NCBI GenBank assembly: GCA_949066965.1
Contig: CARTDA010000018.1
Coordinates: 6,353 to 70,352, forward strand
Source of the DNA: COE1 sp949066965
Lineage (GTDB): Bacteria > Bacillota > Clostridia > Lachnospirales > Lachnospiraceae
Length of the DNA: 64,000 nt
Reading direction: 5' to 3'
The notes under the pieces were generated by a model. That model did no database searches. It was given only the letters and a program-made list of their open reading frames with translations, and was not told where the DNA came from. Shown piece by piece: positions 58,562 through 64,000 of the stretch (positions are counted from its first letter, which is position 1; each line of letters opens with the position of its first letter). The translations under genes and the position numbers were made by a program.

Positions 58562-59780
58562 AGTATAATTTCTCTCCTGTATATATTTTTTCGATTCCGC
58601 CTATATCCGCCAACGATATATCACTATTATTTAGTATTCCGCTCTCAACCTTTCTGTGTATCACCGCAGTTGCAATCTTCGCATATTCATTGTCTGGCTT
58701 TGCTTCCTTATTTTCGCTGCTGTTTCCCTTGCTAATCAGGTACATAATCGTGGAAACCACGCTGTCGGCAAGATACACCGCTGCTGTCTCGCGCAGTTTT
58801 ATCGGCTGCGACTTATAATTATACTCCTGCAAAAGGCGAACTGCCTCAGCCGGAAACTTATATTCCCTGCAGACTTCCTCCAGCGTTTTTTCCTGTTTCT
58901 TGCACTCCATGGCAATTATCTTATGATAATACCCGCCATTTTTTGCCACGTCAACATCCATATGCAGCAGCCTTGCTGTTTTTTCAGCAAAATACGCTGT
59001 ATGTATGGCATTGTAGTAAATCTGCTTGTCCTCTTCCTTATATTTTGCAAGCAGTGCAAACTCCTGGTCATTGATACGCAGGTACTTGCCCTTTTCCTTA
59101 TCTATGACAACTGCACAATAAAACCGCAGAACAACCAGCATCATCACGAATGTGATAAAAATGTTAATGACAGGTATAATAAACATGTCCGCCGTCAGCG
59201 CACCATGGCTATTGAACACCACTCTTGCTGTCATCCCCACAATGTGCAGTGTCATTGCCGCAAACATCGGTACCCCTGTCTTATAATCATTGTCCAGTTT
59301 TTCAAATAAAATTGCAAAAATGGCACCTATTATAAAATAAAGCAGGAATGTAAGAATATCCGTCGCCGCAAAATAGGAGCACACGCCCAGCAGGCCAGCA
59401 TATGCGACAATACCCGTAACTGTATTGGAAAACAGTGCAAGCACAAGTGCAATAGAGGGCACTGCCCAGAATCCCGCATCCGGCAGCATCGGCATCAGGC
59501 AGGAAACTGCCACACCCAGCAGAAACGTAACCACAAAGCGCAAAAAATGACTTCCGTTGTCATAATGCAGCGTATCATAAATACTTGACTGGAAATATGA
59601 AAATAATGTCACTGCGCAGCACGCCGTAAACAAAAGAAGCAATATAAAAATATCCCGAAACGATTTCTCATAAATATACGCTGCCACACCGACTGCCGGT
59701 ACGGACAGCACCGACATTCCCACCGCCAAAAGCACCTTCTGCCAGACAGCCTCTTCTCTTTTTTTCATATGCTTTGTCAT
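58539..59780 (-). CDS. PgpH/YqfF-like 7TM-HD protein with degenerate HD site
   Basis: A 413-residue protein with seven or more TM helices (residues 15-225) and a cytoplasmic HD-like domain. Its location between phoH and ybeY is that of pgpH, a c-di-AMP phosphodiesterase. The HD motif reads YYHKIIAM in place of the usual HD-I-G-K, so the metal-binding aspartate is missing and the extracellular domain is short (413 rather than some 700 residues). It may be inactive as a phosphodiesterase. The family call rests on position and remaining HxxxxAE pattern. Confidence 0.7.
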   Translation of the reverse strand: MTKHMKKREEAVWQKVLLAVGMSVLSVPAVGVAAYIYEKSFRDIFILLLLFTACCAVTLFSYFQSSIYDTLHYDNGSHFLRFVVTFLLGVAVSCLMPMLPDAGFWAVPSIALVLALFSNTVTGIVAYAGLLGVCSYFAATDILTFLLYFIIGAIFAILFEKLDNDYKTGVPMFAAMTLHIVGMTARVVFNSHGALTADMFIIPVINIFITFVMMLVVLRFYCAVVIDKEKGKYLRINDQEFALLAKYKEEDKQIYYNAIHTAYFAEKTARLLHMDVDVAKNGGYYHKIIAMECKKQEKTLEEVCREYKFPAEAVRLLQEYNYKSQPIKLRETAAVYLADSVVSTIMYLISKGNSSENKEAKPDNEYAKIATAVIHRKVESGILNNSDISLADIGGIEKIYTGEKLYYDFLRRE

Positions 59781-59815
59781 ATGGATGATTTCCTTTGCCT
59801 TATTTTTGTAATATT

Positions 59816-60847
59816 TTATCTGCGGAACGTTTTCCTTGTCTTACCCTGAAGGGAACTGCCCTTGCGGACAGCTGCGGCGTTGTGCCCGCCCGCTTTACTC
59901 TCATAATCTTCATACGCCTTGACAATTTTCTGTACAAGCGGATGCCGTACAACATCCTTACTCGTCATCCTGATAAAAGCGATATCGCTGATTTTTCCAA
60001 GTACCCTCTCTGCCACATCAAGCCCCGACTGCGTCCCGACCGCCAAGTCTTTCTGTGAAGAATCACCTGTCACAATCACCTTGGAACCAAAACCGATACG
60101 TGTCAGGAACATTTTCATCTGCGCAGGAGTCGTATTTTGCGCCTCATCCAGTATGATATATGCATTGTCAAGCGTCCGTCCGCGCATATATGCAAGCGGA
60201 GCCACTTCAATCAGCCCTTTCTCCATGTTTTTCTGAAAATTGTCTGCACCCATAATCTGATAGAGTGCATCATATAACGGACGCAGATATGGGTCTACCT
60301 TGCTCTGTAAATCTCCTGGCAGAAAACCAAGCTTCTCACCCGCCTCTATCGCCGGACGCGTCAGTATAATCCGTTCCACCTGATGACCCTGGAACGCAGT
60401 AATTGCCATTGCCATCGCAAGATAAGTTTTCCCTGTCCCTGCCGGTCCCAAGCCAAAGACTATCATCTTATCCTTTATCGCATCAATATATTTCTTCTGC
60501 CCTATCGTTTTTGGCTTAATCGGCTTTCCCGACACGGTGTGGCAGATACACTCCGAATCCATCTCCAGCAGCGCGTCTACCTCATCCTCTTTGGAAAGTT
60601 CAAGTGCATATGAGACACTCTGCTCCTGTATTGTGTTCCCCCTTCTGGACAGCTCTACCAGCTCATTTACAAGCTTCGCCGCCTTACTGACTGCACGCTG
60701 TTCTCCGCTGATTCTGACTGAGCCGTTGCGGTCTGTAATGATAACACCCAAGTCGTCTTCTATCTTTTTGACATATGCGTCATGTTCCCCAAAAATGTTC
60801 TGCATATGTTGTGCTTCAATCTGCATTTCAATCTGAAAGTTTTCCAA
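59816..60847 (-). CDS. phoH: PhoH-family ATPase
   Basis: A 343-residue ATPase/RNA-linked protein: N-terminal KH-like region (VKKIEDDLGVIITDRNGSVR), Walker A FGLGPAGTGKTYLAMAMA, GFLPGDLQSKVDPYLRPLYD, Walker B AYIILDEAQNTTPAQMKMFL, TGDSSQKDLA. Its basic tail (KGSSLQGKTRKTFRR) may bind RNA. Confidence 0.93.
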   Translation of the reverse strand: MENFQIEMQIEAQHMQNIFGEHDAYVKKIEDDLGVIITDRNGSVRISGEQRAVSKAAKLVNELVELSRRGNTIQEQSVSYALELSKEDEVDALLEMDSECICHTVSGKPIKPKTIGQKKYIDAIKDKMIVFGLGPAGTGKTYLAMAMAITAFQGHQVERIILTRPAIEAGEKLGFLPGDLQSKVDPYLRPLYDALYQIMGADNFQKNMEKGLIEVAPLAYMRGRTLDNAYIILDEAQNTTPAQMKMFLTRIGFGSKVIVTGDSSQKDLAVGTQSGLDVAERVLGKISDIAFIRMTSKDVVRHPLVQKIVKAYEDYESKAGGHNAAAVRKGSSLQGKTRKTFRR

Positions 60848-60851
60848 TTTC

Positions 60852-62099
60852 TTACTCCTCTATATCTTCGTCCACGTTATGATATGCCTGTATCGCAGCA
60901 GTTTCCCCTGTCTGTTTTATGGCAAGTATATCTCCATACAAATCCATCCCTTTACTATTCTTTACCATTTTAACATTTTTTTCAACAATTTGTACCCCTT
61001 TTTCCTGTAAAGATAAAATAAATTTTTCATAATTTTCTGACAACTTGCTTTTCATCTCGTCTTCTGTATATGTAAAATACTTAATATAATATTCTTTTCT
61101 GTTAATTGTTCCATAATAAACCGGAAGATAAATATTATCAAGCAGGACAACCTGATGTTTTTCCGTGATCGTCTCATATAAGTTTTTGCTTTCCCCCATA
61201 AAAAAATCCAGTATCGGCATCGCGTCAATATGATAGTCCCCAATCTGCGCAAAGCCCATTTTTATGCGGTTGCCTGTATAGACCACCACAGGATAGCCGC
61301 TGCTTATTGTTGTTTTGTATGCAATCGGTGTCCGGATATAAATATCTGCATCCGCATCATATATCTGGTATTTGACAACCGTCTGGCTCTCATCATACAC
61401 AGGAACACTGCCGCTCACCAGAACCTGCCCTTTTTCGACCGTATCCCCTGCCTTGACTTTGGGAACACCGTTTCTGGTTACGATGGACGTGATTGTGCCG
61501 GACTCGTTTGCAACAATATCTGTTCCCTTGATTTCGATCGGAACCGGTTCGGATTTTTCATTCTCCTTGATTTCAATAAAAAGCTTCGTCCCCTCAAAAT
61601 AGATTGATGTCCATGTCACATTCTGGAATGTTTCACGGAGTCTCTTTTCCTTTTCCTCGCAATTTAGGCTGCTTTTCTTCATCCCATAATGGATGGATTC
61701 CTGTTCAAGAAAATCCGACAGCTCGTCGTCACTCACCTGAAGATTGCCAACATATTCGATTGCCCACACATATTCCGTCACATAATTCAGCATGGCCAGG
61801 CATATGATAACCCCCATAAAAAAAATAATCCTTTTCTTGATAAAAGGAAAATAAAAGGGAAGTCCTCTCTTTTTGACCACACTTGCTTTTGTACCTGTTT
61901 TCCTTAATAAAGGCGGCATTTTTACAAAGTCGGAGGCATATGCCTCACACATGCAGACATCCTGCTCCTTCCTGATGTCCCACAAATCAATGTCATGCAT
62001 TCTGCACATATTAAAGAAACGTTCCATGTAATCCCCGTCAATCCTTATGACCAGACAGCCTCTGACAAAGCGTATCCATCTATTCTGCAAGCGCCCCAC
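60852..62099 (-). CDS. yqfD: Sporulation protein YqfD
   Basis: A 415-residue membrane protein with an N-terminal RNA-like or ferredoxin-like part, a TM helix (RIIFFMGVIICLAMLNYV), then a large extracytoplasmic domain (NESGTITSIVTRNGVPKVKA, AQIGDYHIDAMPILDFFMG). It is made in sporulating mother cells in Bacillus. It follows yqfC with a one-base gap, and precedes phoH. Confidence 0.9.
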   Translation of the reverse strand: MGRLQNRWIRFVRGCLVIRIDGDYMERFFNMCRMHDIDLWDIRKEQDVCMCEAYASDFVKMPPLLRKTGTKASVVKKRGLPFYFPFIKKRIIFFMGVIICLAMLNYVTEYVWAIEYVGNLQVSDDELSDFLEQESIHYGMKKSSLNCEEKEKRLRETFQNVTWTSIYFEGTKLFIEIKENEKSEPVPIEIKGTDIVANESGTITSIVTRNGVPKVKAGDTVEKGQVLVSGSVPVYDESQTVVKYQIYDADADIYIRTPIAYKTTISSGYPVVVYTGNRIKMGFAQIGDYHIDAMPILDFFMGESKNLYETITEKHQVVLLDNIYLPVYYGTINRKEYYIKYFTYTEDEMKSKLSENYEKFILSLQEKGVQIVEKNVKMVKNSKGMDLYGDILAIKQTGETAAIQAYHNVDEDIEE

Positions 62100-62100
62100 C

Positions 62101-62403
62101 TCAAGCTTCCCTTATCACCTTTACCTCCTGAATCTGCCCTGATATTTTCATGTCTTCGTTAGAATAATATTCTATTGTGAGACACTCTCCGCAGACACAA
62201 TATTTCACATTGTTCCCCTTGATGATAATGCTGTGGCAGGTATAGGAGACAATTCCCTTAAAATTTTCCACAAAAAGCTCCGATCCGCCCACCATATGAA
62301 ACAGGGTAGCATTAACCACCATATCCTTTGGCAATGAAAATGCGTCCGCAAACCGTTCCCCGGCACTTATCATATCCTGTTTCAACATATCACGTTTATT
62401 CAT
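62101..62403 (-). CDS. yqfC: Sporulation protein YqfC
   Basis: A 100-residue YabP/YqfC-family protein: SLPKDMVVNATLFHMVGGSE, IVSYTCHSIIIKGNNVKYCV. It starts at ATG 62403 after GGGTGCTGAT. Family members are needed late in sporulation. Confidence 0.88.
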   Translation of the reverse strand: MNKRDMLKQDMISAGERFADAFSLPKDMVVNATLFHMVGGSELFVENFKGIVSYTCHSIIIKGNNVKYCVCGECLTIEYYSNEDMKISGQIQEVKVIREA

Positions 62404-62418
62404 ATCAGCACCCAAAAA

Positions 62419-62443
62419 TGAAGTATAGGTTTTCTATACTTCA
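62419..62443 (-). terminator. Terminator after the phosphorylase gene
   Basis: GAAGTATAG/CTATACTTC stem, followed on the minus strand by ATTTTTGGG. It separates the phosphorylase gene from the yqfC operon. Confidence 0.7.
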
Positions 62444-62454
62444 TTCTATGTCTT

Positions 62455-63762
62455 TTATTCCATTACTATTCCCTTGATGAGCGGCTTTTTTTTCACTGGT
62501 GTCTTGTCTATCAAATAAGCTTTTAGGAACCGCTCCTGCGCCATCGAAAGCTTTGCCTGGTCGTTCGCATAGATTGTGGCAAGCGACTCTCCTTTCTCCA
62601 CGAAATCCCCGACTTTTTTATGTAAAACCAGCCCTACCGACAAGTCAATCGCGCTTTCCTTCGTCTCACGCCCTCCTCCCAGTATCAGGGAGCACATGCC
62701 GATTTCATCGCACACGATTTTTTGAATATATCCCTCCGAGGGAGACGCAATCTCCTGCACAATAGATGCCTGCGGCAGCCGCTCCGGATGATACACCAGT
62801 TCTTTGTCACCGCCCTGCGTCTCCACAAACGCAGCAAGCTTATCCAGCGCGCTTCCGTCCCGGATGACTCCTGCAAGGATTCTTTCTGCTTCATCCCTGT
62901 TTTCTGCCTTTCCTCCCGCCACGAGCATATAAGCCCCAAGCGTCATGCAAAGTTCCACAAAATCATCTGGTCCATTACCCCTCAATGTGTCAATCGCTTC
63001 CTTTACTTCAAGCGCATTTCCCACTGCACATCCAAGCGGCTGATCCATGTCCGATACCACGGCAATTGTCCTTCTTCCCGCGCCATTGCCGATCCTGACC
63101 ATCTCATGTGCAAGCGCAAAGGAATCTGCCTCCTCTTTCATAAATGCACCGCTGCCTGTCTTGACATCCAGCACAATTGCATCAGCGCCTGCCGCAAGCT
63201 TTTTGCTCATGATGGAAGACGCGATCAGGGACATATTATCGACAGTCGCCGTAACATCCCTAAGTGCGTATAATTTTTTATCCGCCGGAGCCAAATCCGC
63301 AGTCTGCCCCATAATCGCAATGCCAATGCGGTTCACATTATCTCGGAACTGTTGTTCTGACATTGCCGTCGAAAACCCTGAAAAACTTTCGAGCTTGTCA
63401 ATCGTGCCGCCAGTATGCCCAAGCCCCCTGCCGCTCATCTTTGCCACTGTGACGCCTGCCGCCGCAACCATCGGTGTCAGTGCCAGTGAAGTTTTGTCAC
63501 CGACACCTCCCGTAGAATGCTTATCAACTTTTACGCCATGGATGTCACTCAAATCCAGCATGTCCCCGCTTTTTGCCATCGCCATCGTAAGCGCGAGTGT
63601 CTCCTCTTCGTTCATCCCCTGAAAATAAATTGCCATCGTCATCGCCGACATCTGATAATCAGGAATTTTCCCGGCAGTATATCCATTTACCATAAAATTG
63701 ATTTCGTCGTCACACAAAACGCCGCCGTTGCGCTTTTTCATAATTAAATCGTACATTCTCAT
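62455..63762 (-). CDS. pdp: Pyrimidine-nucleoside phosphorylase
   Basis: A 435-residue enzyme splitting thymidine or uridine with phosphate. The signature SGRGLGHTGGTIDKLES, VDKHSTGGVGDKTSLALTPM, ALRDVTATVDNMSLIASSIM, and GSGAFM are intact. ATG 63762 has GGGGGA upstream. A C-terminal biotinyl-like domain (VLHKKVGDFVEKGESLATI) completes it. Confidence 0.93.
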   Translation of the reverse strand: MRMYDLIMKKRNGGVLCDDEINFMVNGYTAGKIPDYQMSAMTMAIYFQGMNEEETLALTMAMAKSGDMLDLSDIHGVKVDKHSTGGVGDKTSLALTPMVAAAGVTVAKMSGRGLGHTGGTIDKLESFSGFSTAMSEQQFRDNVNRIGIAIMGQTADLAPADKKLYALRDVTATVDNMSLIASSIMSKKLAAGADAIVLDVKTGSGAFMKEEADSFALAHEMVRIGNGAGRRTIAVVSDMDQPLGCAVGNALEVKEAIDTLRGNGPDDFVELCMTLGAYMLVAGGKAENRDEAERILAGVIRDGSALDKLAAFVETQGGDKELVYHPERLPQASIVQEIASPSEGYIQKIVCDEIGMCSLILGGGRETKESAIDLSVGLVLHKKVGDFVEKGESLATIYANDQAKLSMAQERFLKAYLIDKTPVKKKPLIKGIVME

Positions 63763-63785
63763 ATAACATTCCCCCATTCTTTGCT

Positions 63786-64000
63786 CTAACTCAATCTCTT
63801 CAGGAAAAAGTATTTGAAATATTCATCAATTGTGTTTTCATGGCTTCTTACAGCCGAAACATCATATTTCTTTACCAGCCAATAATTTCTTTTCTCAATG
63901 TCTCATATTCTTCCATGGAAATTTTTTCATCACGATAAGTAAAATCACACCAGTTTACAACTTTTGGATTTTTTTGAACCCTGATAAAACGTACCCCTCT
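63786..64000 (-). pseudogene. 3' end of a gene, frame broken near its end, cut by window edge
   Basis: From the right edge one frame reads RGVRFIRVQKNPKVVNWCDF and on to EYETLRKEIIGW, stop at 63872. A second frame continues without a start as LVKKYDVSAVRSHENTIDEY to a stop at 63786. Together they look like one protein with a one-base slip at about 63875. The family is unknown; a stop at 63872 with short natural end is the alternative. Confidence 0.4.

Noticed and set aside
1..64000. tRNA or rRNA genes and riboswitches
   Set aside because: No cloverleaf, CCA-ended tRNA or known riboswitch core was found by eye on either strand.

Overview
The window looks like a chromosomal segment of a spore-forming, Gram-positive, low-to-mid GC bacterium, most likely a Lachnospiraceae-type Clostridia. 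The support is the gene content: cotJA/cotJB/cotJC spore-coat genes, a SpoVAF/GerA-type protein, a yqfC-yqfD-phoH-pgpH-like-ybeY block, a SpoVB-like flippase and strong AGGAGG ribosome-binding sites. No database search was possible, so family names rest on motifs and layout.

Layout. 1-3.7 kb is host: a partial OmpR-type response regulator, a sugar-binding lipoprotein and a frameshifted chemoreceptor. 4160-42527 is a complete-looking HK97-type siphovirus prophage. Nearly all its lytic genes run leftward: early genes and the switch at 34-32 kb; replication (initiator with a candidate origin, DnaC-like loader) and ParA/ParB at 30.3-25.6 kb; a Dam methylase and small genes at 25-22 kb; late regulator, HNH and terminase at 22.4-19.3 kb; portal, protease and capsid; tail genes including a -1 frameshift chaperone; collagen-like fibres; holin and GH25 endolysin. 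The right arm (34-42.5 kb) holds the rightward repressor, a duplicated cargo module, a type I toxin-antitoxin locus, HicAB, a HEPN-like protein and a large serine recombinase. 42.5-64 kb is host again: the rest of the cotJ operon, a germination protein, proline, folate, DNA-repair and phospholipid genes, and the yqfC-to-ybeY block.

The central observation is that the prophage sits inside cotJC, the spore-coat manganese catalase gene. The 5' part (codons 1-65) lies at the right end and the 3' part at the left end. The two junctions share a 2-base core. Joining them restores an uninterrupted 198-codon ORF whose junction reads G-T-E-E-L-A-H, a predicted metal-ligand motif of the enzyme. The phage arms form a near-perfect inverted repeat around the same core, as expected of a serine-integrase attP. 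The arrangement resembles skin-type elements that leave a sporulation gene by site-specific excision. Whether this one excises during sporulation cannot be read from sequence.

Other notable items: parAB with four parS-like palindromes inside parB; iteron-like repeats beside an AT-rich tract inside the initiator gene; a repeated promoter-plus-hairpin leader before four unrelated ORFs; a recurring 16-bp palindrome, one copy of which forms the -35 region of the toxin promoter; and a possible shared operator half-site linking the lysogeny switch with the integrase promoter.
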